From Paenibacillus dendritiformis (GTDB lineage: Bacteria > Bacillota > Bacilli > Paenibacillales > Paenibacillaceae): DNA of 64,000 bases. Location: positions 3,960,001 through 4,024,000 of the forward strand of contig NZ_OX216966.1 in NCBI RefSeq assembly GCF_945605565.1. The letters run 5' to 3'. The position numbers and the translations under genes are program-made. This document shows, piece by piece, positions 8,446 to 17,500 of the stretch. Positions within the stretch are counted from its first letter, which is position 1, and the number at the start of each line of letters is the position of its first letter. The notes beneath the pieces are model-generated. The model did no database searches, was not told the DNA's origin, and saw only the letters and a program-made list of their open reading frames with translations.

Positions 8446-10002
8446 ATGAGCATATTAAACGTAGAACGACTAAGCCACGGCTTTGGAGACCGTGCAATTT
8501 TCAAGGATGTATCCTTCCGCCTGCTCAAAGGCGAGCACATTGGCCTTATCGGCGCCAACGGAGAAGGCAAGTCCACATTTATGAATATCATCACCGGCAA
8601 GCTTCAACCAGATGAAGGCAAGGTTGAATGGTCCAAGCGCGTACGTGTCGGCTACCTTGATCAGCATGCCGTACTTAGCAAGGGCTCAACGATTCGTGAT
8701 GTGTTAAGGGGAGCCTTCCAATATTTATTTGACCTGGAACAAGAAATGAACGACATGTACGGCAAGATGGGGGACGTAACGCCAGAAGAGCTGGAGAAGC
8801 TCCTCGAGGAAGTCGGTACGATTCAAGATACGTTAACCAATCAAGATTTCTATATGATTGATGCCAAGGTCGAAGAGACGGCACGCGGCCTCGGGCTGAA
8901 TGATATCGGTCTCGATAAGGACGTCAACGATCTGAGCGGCGGTCAACGCACGAAGGTGCTGCTGGCGAAGCTCTTGCTCGAGAAGCCGGACATCCTGTTA
9001 TTGGACGAGCCGACAAACTATCTGGATGAACAGCATATCGAATGGTTGAAGCGATATCTGCAAGCCTATGAGAATGCATTTATTCTCATCTCGCATGATA
9101 TTCCGTTCTTGAATAGCGTCATTAACCTGATCTACCATATGGAAAACCAGGAGCTAACGCGCTATGTCGGCGACTATGATAAGTTCCAGCAAGTCTATGA
9201 AATGAAGAAGCAGCAGCTGGAAGCTGCTTATAAGCGTCAGCAGCAGGAGATTGCCGACCTGAAGGACTTCGTGGCACGCAACAAGGCCAGTGTCGCTACG
9301 CGCAACATGGCGATGTCGAGACAGAAGAAGCTGGATAAGATGGAGATTATCGAGCTGGCGAAGGAAAAGCCGAAGCCGCAGTTCAACTTCAAAGATTCCC
9401 GTGCTTCCAGCAAGCTGGTGTTCGAGACAACAGATCTGGTCATCGGTTATGATGAGCCGTTGTCCCGTCCGTTGAACCTCCGAATGGAACGCGGTCAGAA
9501 GATCGCATTGGTTGGTGCGAACGGTATCGGTAAAACGACGCTGCTGCGCAGTATTCTCGGCGAGATTCCAGCGATATCCGGCTCTGTGGAACGGGGAGAT
9601 AATCTCGATATCGGCTATTTCGAACAGGAAGTCAAAGATGCGAACTATAATACGTGCATCGAAGAGATCTGGAACGAGTTCCCTTCCTTCACCCAATTCG
9701 AGGTGCGTGCGGCACTGGCGAAGTGCGGGCTGACGACGAAGCATATCGAGAGCAAGATCGCCGTGCTCAGCGGCGGCGAGAAGGCGAAGGTTCGCCTCTG
9801 CAAGCTCGTCAATATCGAGACCAACCTGCTCGTGCTCGATGAGCCGACGAACCATCTGGATGTCGATGCGAAGGAAGAATTGAAGCGTGCACTCAAGGCA
9901 TACAAGGGCAGCATCCTGCTCATTTCCCACGAACCTGAATTTTATCGTGATGTCGTGACGGAGACATGGAATTGTGAATCCTGGACGACGAAAGTATTTT
10001 AA
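8446..10002 (+). CDS. yfmM: ABC-F family ATPase (YfmM-like)
   Basis: 518 residues from ATG 8446 (AAAAGGTG six bases upstream). Two ABC cassettes are visible: Walker A GANGEGKST and signature LSGGQ in the first, GANGIGKTT and LSGGE in the second, each with LLLDEPTN or LVLDEPTN Walker B regions. A charged P-site-tRNA-interaction-type linker (KKQQLEAAYKRQQQEIADLK) separates them. There are no membrane segments, so this is not a transporter. ABC-F proteins act on the ribosome: some rescue stalled complexes, others give antibiotic resistance. The sequence resembles Bacillus YfmM in length and wording, which I assign from memory. A perfect terminator follows. Confidence 0.85.
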   Translation: MSILNVERLSHGFGDRAIFKDVSFRLLKGEHIGLIGANGEGKSTFMNIITGKLQPDEGKVEWSKRVRVGYLDQHAVLSKGSTIRDVLRGAFQYLFDLEQEMNDMYGKMGDVTPEELEKLLEEVGTIQDTLTNQDFYMIDAKVEETARGLGLNDIGLDKDVNDLSGGQRTKVLLAKLLLEKPDILLLDEPTNYLDEQHIEWLKRYLQAYENAFILISHDIPFLNSVINLIYHMENQELTRYVGDYDKFQQVYEMKKQQLEAAYKRQQQEIADLKDFVARNKASVATRNMAMSRQKKLDKMEIIELAKEKPKPQFNFKDSRASSKLVFETTDLVIGYDEPLSRPLNLRMERGQKIALVGANGIGKTTLLRSILGEIPAISGSVERGDNLDIGYFEQEVKDANYNTCIEEIWNEFPSFTQFEVRAALAKCGLTTKHIESKIAVLSGGEKAKVRLCKLVNIETNLLVLDEPTNHLDVDAKEELKRALKAYKGSILLISHEPEFYRDVVTETWNCESWTTKVF

Positions 10003-10019
10003 CATTGGAGCGTAAAGCC

Positions 10020-10055
10020 GACTCTATCGCAAATGATGCGATAGAGTCTTTTTTT
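10020..10055 (+). terminator. Terminator after the ABC-F gene
   Basis: An 11-bp perfect stem GACTCTATCGC / GCGATAGAGTC, 7-base loop, then a run of seven or more T. Confidence 0.9.
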
Positions 10056-10056
10056 C

Positions 10057-10490
10057 ATGCTCTACCTCGTTCATAACGAAATCATCGCTATTCTAACCGC
10101 ATGGGAATTTCCTTTGTTCCGGTTCGTGGAACATATTGCCGCAGATCCAGCGATAAGAGGAACCGGCGTAGGAAGAAAATTAATGACCTCGTATATCGAA
10201 GAATCCGTACAGCCCATTCTATTGGAGGTGGAACTCTCAATCACGGAGTTGGCCCAACGGAGAGTAAGCTTTTACGAGCGATTGGGGTTTCATATCATTT
10301 CGAACATGTGCAGCCTCCGCTTCAGGACGGGCAGCCTGGTTTACCGCTCAAGATGATGAGTTATCCTCAATCTCTCACGGAAGCGGAGTTTATCCTTTTT
10401 ACAGGAGTCCTGTATACAAAGGTGTATAAGGTTAGTGGAGCACAGCAGCACATCAACTCGTTTTGGAAGTCAAAAAATATGAATAATTAA
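10057..10490 (+). pseudogene. Decayed GNAT acetyltransferase gene
   Basis: The first frame (10057 on) encodes FRFVEHIAADPAIRGTGVGRKLM, the acetyl-CoA-binding motif (RGTGVGR), then FYERLGFHIISN. Near 10300 the coding signal moves to another frame, which gives VQPPLQDGQPGLPLKMMSYP and a natural-looking C-terminus. The N-terminal part of the domain is absent, because the coding begins right behind the terminator of the previous gene. A 5' truncation plus a frameshift means no active enzyme is expected. Confidence 0.65.
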
Positions 10491-10959
10491 AATCCTTTTT
10501 GGTGGGAGAGAGAAAACGTGGTTACATACACGATGCTGAACAGGAAGGAACTGCCGCTACCAAGCATGGCAAGCGATTCGGCAGCACGCTGCAAGACAAT
10601 CTTCCAGAAGAAAATCGTCGTTCGTTTTTTATATGTTCATTTATTACTGGCCTTCTGACTCGCCACTTGTCCAAAGAAAATAAAGTATTAGACTGCCGCC
10701 GCTAAGCTAACGGGCAGGATAACTCCAATATGTGCTAATATATAAATGTTTAGAGGGTAGATTCAATCTGTCTTGAATACCAGCCTCATTAAGCTATCGA
10801 GATCGTTAGTTGAACTTTGCTCAGCTGCGATTTACGAAAAGCGATCCCCTTGTAGAGGAGGGAGAGCTCGCTTTTTATGCAACGAATTGCTTAGCGTACG
10901 TTTTCCGCGTTTTGTCGGCGGTACCCAAACAGAATTAAATAAAGAAGGGAGATTACACC
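10491..10959. other. Gene-poor stretch with a terminator-like hairpin
   Basis: No recognisable gene. A weak frame starts at GTG 10519 but matches no family I know. A hairpin AAAAGCGA (10837-10844) / TCGCTTTT (10868-10875) with a long loop looks like the terminator of a lost gene. The stretch joins the GNAT relic to the GC-rich acetyltransferase and appears to be scrambled fragments. Confidence 0.4.
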
Positions 10960-11517
10960 ATGTCGGATGAGATCACAGTGCACCCCGTCGCCTGGCCACC
11001 TGCCCCGATCATGACCGAGCGGCTCGTGCTCCGCCAGTCCGAGGCCCGGGACCGTGCGGCGCTGATCGACCTGTTCGCCTCACCAGAGGTGGGCACCTAC
11101 GTCGGCGGCTCCCGACCGCGTGACGAGCTCGAGCGCGCGCTGCCCGAGGTGCCCGGGCAGCGCTTCGGCTTCTTCGTGGTCGAGCTCAACGGAACAACGA
11201 TCGGCATGATCACGCTCGATCGGCGCGACCCGGAGCGTAAGGGTCACATCCGTCCAGAGGGCGGGGAGCCCGGGCTCGGCTACATGTTCCTGCCGCAGGC
11301 GTGGGGACGCGGGTACGCCACCGAGGCGTGCGCAGCGGTGCTCGACTGGTTCTCCGACGCGCATCCCGGCGAGCCGGTGGTGCTCTCCACCCAGACCGCC
11401 AACGAGGCCTCGATGCGCGTCGCGGCGAAGCTGGGGTTCACCGAGGTGGAGCGGTTCGAGGACTACGGCGCCGAACAGTGGCTCGGCGTATGGTACCCGG
11501 ACACGCCGTCCGAATGA
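10960..11517 (+). CDS. GNAT N-acetyltransferase of very high GC content (probably acquired)
   Basis: 185 residues from ATG 10960 with AAGGGAG 10 bases upstream. The fold markers are those of the RimJ/RimL-type GNAT group: MTERLVLRQSEARD at the N-terminus, LGYMFLPQAWGRGYATEA (acetyl-CoA binding) and NEASMRVAAKLGF. Third codon positions are almost all G or C, in strong contrast to the roughly 50 percent GC around it, so an actinobacterial origin is likely. The ribosome binding site region is AT-rich and local in style, as if the coding body was placed behind a resident leader. The substrate (protein N-terminus, antibiotic or metabolite) cannot be read from sequence. Confidence 0.85.
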   Translation: MSDEITVHPVAWPPAPIMTERLVLRQSEARDRAALIDLFASPEVGTYVGGSRPRDELERALPEVPGQRFGFFVVELNGTTIGMITLDRRDPERKGHIRPEGGEPGLGYMFLPQAWGRGYATEACAAVLDWFSDAHPGEPVVLSTQTANEASMRVAAKLGFTEVERFEDYGAEQWLGVWYPDTPSE

Positions 11518-11521
11518 GCTC

Positions 11522-11890
11522 ATGCCCGACAAGGCTCGGGTACCTATTATTATGCAACATGCGGACAGCTTCCCGGATGAACGCACGATGGAACACTGGC
11601 TTCATGTTCTGCACGACCTGTTGGAATTGAAGCTGGTTAATGATCCGCACCCAGTACGGTATGCACCAATTAATCAAGAGTCGATAATCGACCTTTACCG
11701 GGAGCTGTTCCAATGGGGTAGCGAGCATGAGGATGACTCGCTGACAGGCTTAATCAGCAATATCCTGGGATTCGATCATCCGCTGATGGAGAAGTATACA
11801 CAACTAAGAACGAGAATGGAAATGGGCATCCGGCAAAAATTAGAATTGGAGGCTATGGCAAGCGGTGGGGACAGCCATTATGTCAGATAA
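11522..11890 (+). CDS. Hypothetical protein, 122 aa, unrecognised
   Basis: An ATG four bases after the GNAT stop opens 122 codons. The first roughly ten codons still have the GC-rich look of the insert, while from MQHADSFPDERTMEHW onward codon use is local. I recognise no domain. The product is mostly polar with a helical, acidic C-terminal half. The start may belong to the foreign segment and the body to an older, 5'-truncated gene, so this may be a fusion frame and not a real gene. Confidence 0.4.
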   Translation: MPDKARVPIIMQHADSFPDERTMEHWLHVLHDLLELKLVNDPHPVRYAPINQESIIDLYRELFQWGSEHEDDSLTGLISNILGFDHPLMEKYTQLRTRMEMGIRQKLELEAMASGGDSHYVR

Positions 11891-11956
11891 CGATGCACAA
11901 TACTTTTTTTATTTTTCGCCGCTAAGGCACTAGGAAAAACTTTTCTGAACAGGGGA

Positions 11957-12462
11957 ATTCAACGTGCAAACATTATTAACTTGTCGAACAGACCCTTTAA
12001 AAATATGAACCACATGAATGAAATGTTAATCCAAAACTGGAACAGTTATGTTACAGATTACGATGACATATATATTTTGGGAGATTTTTTATTTGGCGGC
12101 ACAGGTGAAGATGCCAATAAAGTATTGCGAAGGTTAAAAGGAAAAAAATATTTAATCCGCGGTAATCATGATAAATTTTTACATGATCCTGAATTTGATT
12201 CGACAGCATTTGAATGGGTCAAAGACTACTATGTGCTGCATTATAATAAGCTGAAGTTTATTTTATTTCATTATCCAATATTGGAGTGGGAAGGGTATTT
12301 TAAAGATACAATTCATTTATACGGCCATGTTCATAATCCAAACAAAAGTAATATTCAAAGAGAATGGCTGTTTTAGGAAATAATGCGGTCAACGTAGGTG
12401 TGGATGTGAATGATTATTTTCCAGTAAGCATGAATAAGATTCTAGCCAAAGTCGGGAAGTAG
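11957..12462 (+). pseudogene. Metallophosphoesterase (calcineurin-like) gene, truncated and frameshifted
   Basis: The frame encodes ANIINLSNRPFKNM, then ILGDFLFGG, LIRGNHDKF and LYGHVHNPN, which are the metal-ligand motifs of small calcineurin-like phosphoesterases. The first motif (DxHxxH) is missing because the 5' end is lost. After NIQREWLF a stop follows, but the next frame continues with a natural C-terminus (MAVLGNNAVNVGVDVNDYFPVS) to TAG 12460-12462, so a frameshift lies near 12360. Without the first metal site it is unlikely to be active. Confidence 0.7.
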
Positions 12463-12700
12463 GGGCATATGTTCATACAAAGCAGATGTCCAACGTTTCG
12501 GAGTTCTTTTATTACCTTGGATATTTTACGCATGGAAGGATAACCTTGGTTTTCGCCTTTGATTTCTCCATGCAACCCCATATATCCAGTTATCAAAGAA
12601 CAACATAGGTTGATTTTACCAGAACGCGCTGTAAGGTTTTTGAAGTGAGGGACTTTTTGCTGCATTGTTTCCATGTTATTATTCGTATATACTGGGTATA

Positions 12701-12719
12701 TTAATTGATTAATCACTAA
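12701..12719. promoter_or_regulatory. Putative TetR operator, copy 1 (upstream of the regulator)
   Basis: TTAATTGATTAATCACTAA with the 10-bp perfect palindrome TGATTAATCA at 12706-12715. It ends about 25 bases before the TetR gene. The same sequence recurs at 14353-14370 and in inverse orientation at 13333-13350. Confidence 0.65.
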
Positions 12720-12743
12720 TATGAAAAGGAGAAGTTACATCAG

Positions 12744-13265
12744 ATGGCAAAAATCGAGACGACCACGGTTAACCGCAGATCGGACATCATTTCGGCTGCG
12801 ATCGATGTATTTGCGGAGATCGGATACTTTCGGGCAACAACAGCACAGGTTGCGGAACGGGCCAAAATATCTCAGCCGTATATTTTTCGTTTTTTCTCAA
12901 CGAAGGAAGCTTTGTTGCTTACGGCGTTGGAGGTGTCCTGGGCACGGGTGATCGATTCCTTCCGCAAGGTCGTGGAGTCCGCGTCGCCGGAACAGCTGGA
13001 GACCGGCCTGATTCAGGCCTACGAAGATATTCTGGACTCGTATCAAAGTGAAGTTCTGCTTCAGATGCAGGCTCAGACGATCCGGGAAGACTCGATCCGG
13101 GAAGCAATGCGCAATGGATTCGGGGAAGTCCGCCGAATGGTTCTGGACGCTTTCAGGGCAGCCGGCATTCCGAATGCCGAGGAACGGACGATGCTGTTCC
13201 TGGCCCGTGGCATGCTGTGCAACGTTTCGGTAGCACTGGCGATGCCCGAATTGAAGGAAATATGA
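12744..13265 (+). CDS. TetR/AcrR family transcriptional regulator
   Basis: 173 residues. ATG 12744 follows AAAAGGAGAAG. The N-terminal helix-turn-helix (about residues 10-55) has the classic wording IISAAIDVFAEIGYFRATTAQVA and ISQPYIFRFFSTKEALL. The rest is a helical ligand-binding domain. The palindromic TGATTAATCA sites before this gene and on both sides of the next one point to autoregulation and control of the dehydrogenase gene at 13376. The inducer is unknown. Confidence 0.9.
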   Translation: MAKIETTTVNRRSDIISAAIDVFAEIGYFRATTAQVAERAKISQPYIFRFFSTKEALLLTALEVSWARVIDSFRKVVESASPEQLETGLIQAYEDILDSYQSEVLLQMQAQTIREDSIREAMRNGFGEVRRMVLDAFRAAGIPNAEERTMLFLARGMLCNVSVALAMPELKEI

Positions 13266-13280
13266 GAAGGGTACAATCTT

Positions 13281-13320
13281 ATAACATGATGTGATTGACT
13301 AATCAATTACAACATGTTAT
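13281..13320. repeat. 40-bp near-perfect palindrome between the TetR gene and the dehydrogenase
   Basis: ATAACATGATGTGATTGA on the left mirrors the right arm ending AACATGTTAT, with only a few mismatches over 20 bp per arm. It contains a variant of the TGATTAATCA operator core split by four extra bases. It may be both an operator and a cruciform-capable hairpin. There is no T-run, so it is not a typical terminator. Confidence 0.6.
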
Positions 13321-13332
13321 GTTGGTTTCAGG

Positions 13333-13350
13333 TTAGTGATTAATCAATTA
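13333..13350. promoter_or_regulatory. Putative TetR operator, copy 3 (before the dehydrogenase gene)
   Basis: TTAGTGATTAATCAATTA, the reverse complement of the copies at 12701 and 14353, with core TGATTAATCA at 13337-13346. It ends 26 bases before the TTG start of the next gene, a good position for repression. Confidence 0.65.
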
Positions 13351-13375
13351 CAAATAAATTATAGAGGTGATTCCT

Positions 13376-14359
13376 TTGGAAAAAGCAATTGTAGTTGGAG
13401 CAACGGGAGGCACGGGAGCTTCGGTTACAGAGGAGCTGGTTAAGCGAGGAATTCGGACGGTGGCCTTCGGGCGTTCTCGCGAGAAGCTGGAGCAGCTAAG
13501 GGCTAGACTAGGCAATCCGGAACATTTGACGGTTGCCGTAGGCGATGCCTTCCATCCGGACAGCATCGTCATCGCTTCGGAAGACGCGGACGTCCTGTTC
13601 CATTGCGCGAACGTACCGTATCATGAGATGGTAAGCAAGTTGATTCCTCTCGGGGAATCGGTGATGGAGGCCGCGGAACAGATGAGCTTGAAAGTAGTGG
13701 TGATCGACGGCATTTATCCTTATGGAAGAAGACAGATGGCGCGAGCGACCGAGGAGCATCCGAAGCAGCCGCATACGAGGAAGGGCAAGATCAGGCTGGC
13801 TTACGAGAACATGCTGTTCAGCGACCGGTGGAGCCGGGCCAGGGTCATGATCGTTCGCTTGCCGGATTATTACGGGCCTGCAGCGAACGAGGCTTCTTAT
13901 CTGGGCTCTACACTCGAAGCGATTGCGACTGGCAAGATGGCATTTTTCATCGGTAATATGCGTGTCCCCCGGGAGTTCGTCTATTTACCGGACGCGGCGT
14001 TCATGATCGCGGAGCTTGCCGATAGGGACGAAGCCTATGGGCAGAATTGGCATATTCCGGGCGCAGGATTGATTTCGGGCAGGGAAATCGTGAGAATCGC
14101 CCGGCAGGCAGGCGGAAGCGACAAACCGGTCATTCCGCTCGGAAGAGTCGGGCTGTCCTTGCTCGGCATGGTCGTCCCGGTAATGAAGGAGGTAGTGGAG
14201 ATGCTCTATTTGACCGAAGAACCGCTTGTCTTGAGCGGGGACAAATACGAGCGGTTGATCGGACCGGTACGAGCGACGGCTTTCGAAGAGGCAATCACGG
14301 TTACGGTTCGCGAATTGCAGAGAAGAAACGGGTCTTTTTTTGTGGCTAATAGTAATTGA
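13376..14359 (+). CDS. NAD(P)-binding epimerase/dehydratase-like protein (atypical SDR)
   Basis: 327 residues from TTG 13376; GAGGTGA is 5 bases upstream. An N-terminal Rossmann motif is clear (KAIVVGATGGTGASV). The DGIYPYGR and DYYGPAANEASYL segments resemble extended or atypical SDRs related to NAD-dependent epimerases. VPREFVYLPDAA and WHIPGAGLISGREI are also family-like. The reaction is unknown. It is flanked by TetR operator copies and follows the TetR gene, so it is presumably the regulated target. Confidence 0.8.
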   Translation: MEKAIVVGATGGTGASVTEELVKRGIRTVAFGRSREKLEQLRARLGNPEHLTVAVGDAFHPDSIVIASEDADVLFHCANVPYHEMVSKLIPLGESVMEAAEQMSLKVVVIDGIYPYGRRQMARATEEHPKQPHTRKGKIRLAYENMLFSDRWSRARVMIVRLPDYYGPAANEASYLGSTLEAIATGKMAFFIGNMRVPREFVYLPDAAFMIAELADRDEAYGQNWHIPGAGLISGREIVRIARQAGGSDKPVIPLGRVGLSLLGMVVPVMKEVVEMLYLTEEPLVLSGDKYERLIGPVRATAFEEAITVTVRELQRRNGSFFVANSN

Positions 14360-14370
14360 TTAATCACTAA
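14353..14370. promoter_or_regulatory. Putative TetR operator, copy 4 (3' side of the dehydrogenase gene)
   Basis: TAATTGATTAATCACTAA, identical to the copy before the TetR gene, overlapping the last codons and stop of the dehydrogenase. An RBS-like GGAGG follows at 14376, but only a very short frame comes after it, so the controlled gene may have been lost. Confidence 0.55.
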
Positions 14371-14419
14371 CTAATGGAGGGATGAAGAAGACACGAAAAA
14401 TAATGTCTTGCCTGCAAGC

Positions 14420-14452
14420 AAGCGGCTCTCCTAAGATTAGGGGAGCCGCTTT
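14420..14452 (+). terminator. Terminator-type hairpin after the dehydrogenase
   Basis: A stem AAGCGGCTC / GAGCCGCTT, extended by CTCCTAA/TTAGGGG-type pairing, ends in TTTG. It is a plausible terminator with a short T-run. Confidence 0.65.
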
Positions 14453-14575
14453 GACTTATCCGAGCGGCGACTCAGTAACGGGTATGCGTACTTGCAGCCG
14501 CGGGTGCGCAGCCATGCAAGCAGAAGGGACTGACCCATGCAGGTCAGTCCCGGTAGATACAGCTTCGTCTAGCTA

Positions 14576-17500
14576 TTATTCTACAAGCTTCCAGGAGTCA
14601 TCGCTTCCCGGAATGCTCTGTGTCCACCACTTGGCTTGATAGGTCTTGCCTTCATAGCGAACTAAGTCCCCTTCTACATATATATTGCCCGGCACGTAAT
14701 TAACACTGCCGTCTTCATTTGGAACCACTTCTTTTTGCCAGGCTTGCGAGGTATCTGGCGCTTGGCCTTGTACCCACCATTTCGCCGTGTATTTCTCGCC
14801 TTTGTAGATGACAGAATCACCTTCGTAGTAGATCTTCTTCGGATCATACGTATCCGCAAGTCCATCGAAAACGGTAATCTGGCGCTCTGCAGAGGCTTGC
14901 AGGCCTTGACTGTCTTCTACGGTGTATATCAACTCATATGTTCCTGGAGCAGAGGAATCAACCGTTCCTTCGATCACGATGCGATCGGTCAGGTCGCCAT
15001 CCTCTTCATCCGTAGCGGTAACCCCTTCTCTCGGATCGAAGTGCTCGCCAACGAGAATCGTTTTATCCGTTGCGCCATGAATCACAGGCTTGTGATTGAT
15101 CTTTTCTTCAACGGTGATAGAACGTTCAGCAACCGCTTGCTGCCCTTGGCTGTTCTCTACGGTGTACACCAGCTTATATGCTCCTGGAGTAGAGGAATCA
15201 ACCGTTCCTTCGATCACGATGCGATCGGTCAGGTCGCCGTCCGTTTTGTCCGTAGCGGTAACTCCTTCTCTCGGATCGAAGTGCTCGCCAACGAAAATCG
15301 TTTTATCCGTTGCGCCATGAATCACGGGTTTTGAAGCTACTGGCGGAGTGCTTCCATTTCCGAATGCTTTAAAAATATCGGTAAATTGGTATTGCGCTGT
15401 TACGCCACTATTATTTTCCAACATCGCATCCCGGTTCATCGACCAGAAGGAGGTCATCGCCAGCCCTTTCTCGATCGCATGGTCCACAACCCACTGAGAC
15501 CACTCCGTCGTAAAGACTGGATGAGCCGCGCCTTCAAAGCCGATAGATGGCGTCGTTCCAATGATTCCATAAGCCTCTTCATCGGTTAGATCCGCGTTGG
15601 CATACTGCTTGTAGTATTGCTTCACTTGATTCTTCGTCGAATCAACGGCTCTCAGCGAAGCGGAACCATAGTTCTCGCCAGGCAGGAGCGTTCCGTTGCC
15701 ATAGCACATCGTCATGATGTTCACGACTTTGACATCCACGCCGGCAGACAAGTAAGCTTCCAACACATCCAATTGAACGGAAGTCAGACCGCTTGGCAGG
15801 ACAGGGAGGGTTAATACGATATCGACTCCCGTTGCATCTTGCAGCTTCTTAATCGCCTTCGCATTGGCGACATTGAGGGCTTTGTTCTGAGCGCCGCCCT
15901 CAATGTCGAGGTCTAGTCTCGTCAGTCCATAGCCTTGTACCAGCTCCAAATACGTATTGAAGAGGATATCGGTGTCTTGAGTGACTTCCCAGAACGTAAC
16001 ACCGTTCAAGCCGCCAAGGGAGATTGTGACATCTCCGCCCATCTCGCGCAGCTCCCGGATGGACTGCTTCATTCCTTGATATTGGGCGTTGTCTGCGTTC
16101 TTTTCATTCAGTACGGAGTATCCGCCCCAGCCCCATTGCACTTTACCGTCAACGATTTGCTTCGAAATGGATTGAATGAAGCCGAGATTGAAGAATTTCA
16201 CGCCGGTATCCTCGGAAATTCTGGCGAGGTTAGGGGCGCCATTGTTGGAATAGCCCGGCTTGGTAACCCATGCAACCATATCGATGAATGGAGAATTGAC
16301 TTGCTTCGGCCACTTGATTCCTTGGCCAACTCCGAAGTCATGCCCCGGAGCTGTCACTTCGACAACTGTAATGTTGCGTTTTTTCTCGGCCGATAATCCT
16401 TGTGAATCCGTAACGGAGTACACAAGCTCATACTTGCCGGCCACATTCGTATTGACTTCTCCCGTCACGGTAATATGAGATGTCAGATTTCCGTCTTCTG
16501 CGTCCGTAGCGGTTACGCCGGCCAGCTTATCGAAGATATCGCCGACTTGAATCGTCAGGTCTGTTATCCCATGCAATACAGGCGGTTGATTCTTGCTTGG
16601 AGCCTCATCACCCAGAATGAGTTGTCTGTTCATTTCCGGGCTGTTATTCGACACCCGCTGAACAAGCTCCATGCTTGTAATCTCGGCATCTCCTTTAAGT
16701 TTGAACGTGTAGGAAGCGCCAGGTTCAATCGTTTTTGCGTCATAGACCGATTTCAGGTCGACGACCGTGTAACCATTTTCATAGGTTACGGAGCCAGCCA
16801 GATAATCGCCGGAAGTCAACGGTCCATCTGTCTTGATATACAGCTTCGGCAGCTTAATCGTTTTTGCGCCTCGTTCCAAGCCTCTCAATACTTGATTCGA
16901 TTCGGTCAAAGACTCGTTATTGAAGAGGGTAATTTCATACCCTTTATTGTTGCCCCAAGGCTCTGTATACGGTTTCACAGCAGCCGTCACGTCCAACTTG
17001 GTATATTGGATCTCATGTGTTTTCAACGGCTGGCTTCCAAAGAGGCCTTCTTTCGTTGCCTTTGTTAATTTGTCACGCTTGGCAGGGTCCGCAGTAGGGG
17101 CGTCATTGGAAGCCATCCATGCAATGACGCCGCCCAGGCCGCGCTCAAGCACATATTTCGTCTTCTCTTGAATGGATCTCTCATTGTCATAGGTGTAGAA
17201 TACGCCAGTTGTCTCATCATACAGATAAGGAGCTTTTGCAGCATCATCCCAGTATTCTTTGAGATTCGGGTAAGTGGCCTTCAACTTGTCGAGATTGCGA
17301 TAAGACCAAGTCCCAGTTCGGCGGCCGCCGTCCCCAAGGACGAGAGGGGATTCGCCAACCGCGCCGCGGGATGGAGTCTGATCCGCATCCTTGGCGGATA
17401 ATGCGGCTTGACCGAATAGTCCCGGATGATTCGGATCGGGTCCTTGCGATACTTTATCCCAGCCGCGGGTATAGTAGGCTGCCCCGATGACAATCTTGTT

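Noticed and set aside
12414..12716. Minus-strand frame of 100 codons, possibly a transposase C-terminus
   Set aside because: I could not match it to a transposase family, it has no RBS, and no inverted repeats or target duplications were seen.
14853..15320. Plus-strand frames inside the chitinase gene with repeated segments
   Set aside because: They are antisense shadows of the duplicated DUF5011 modules.
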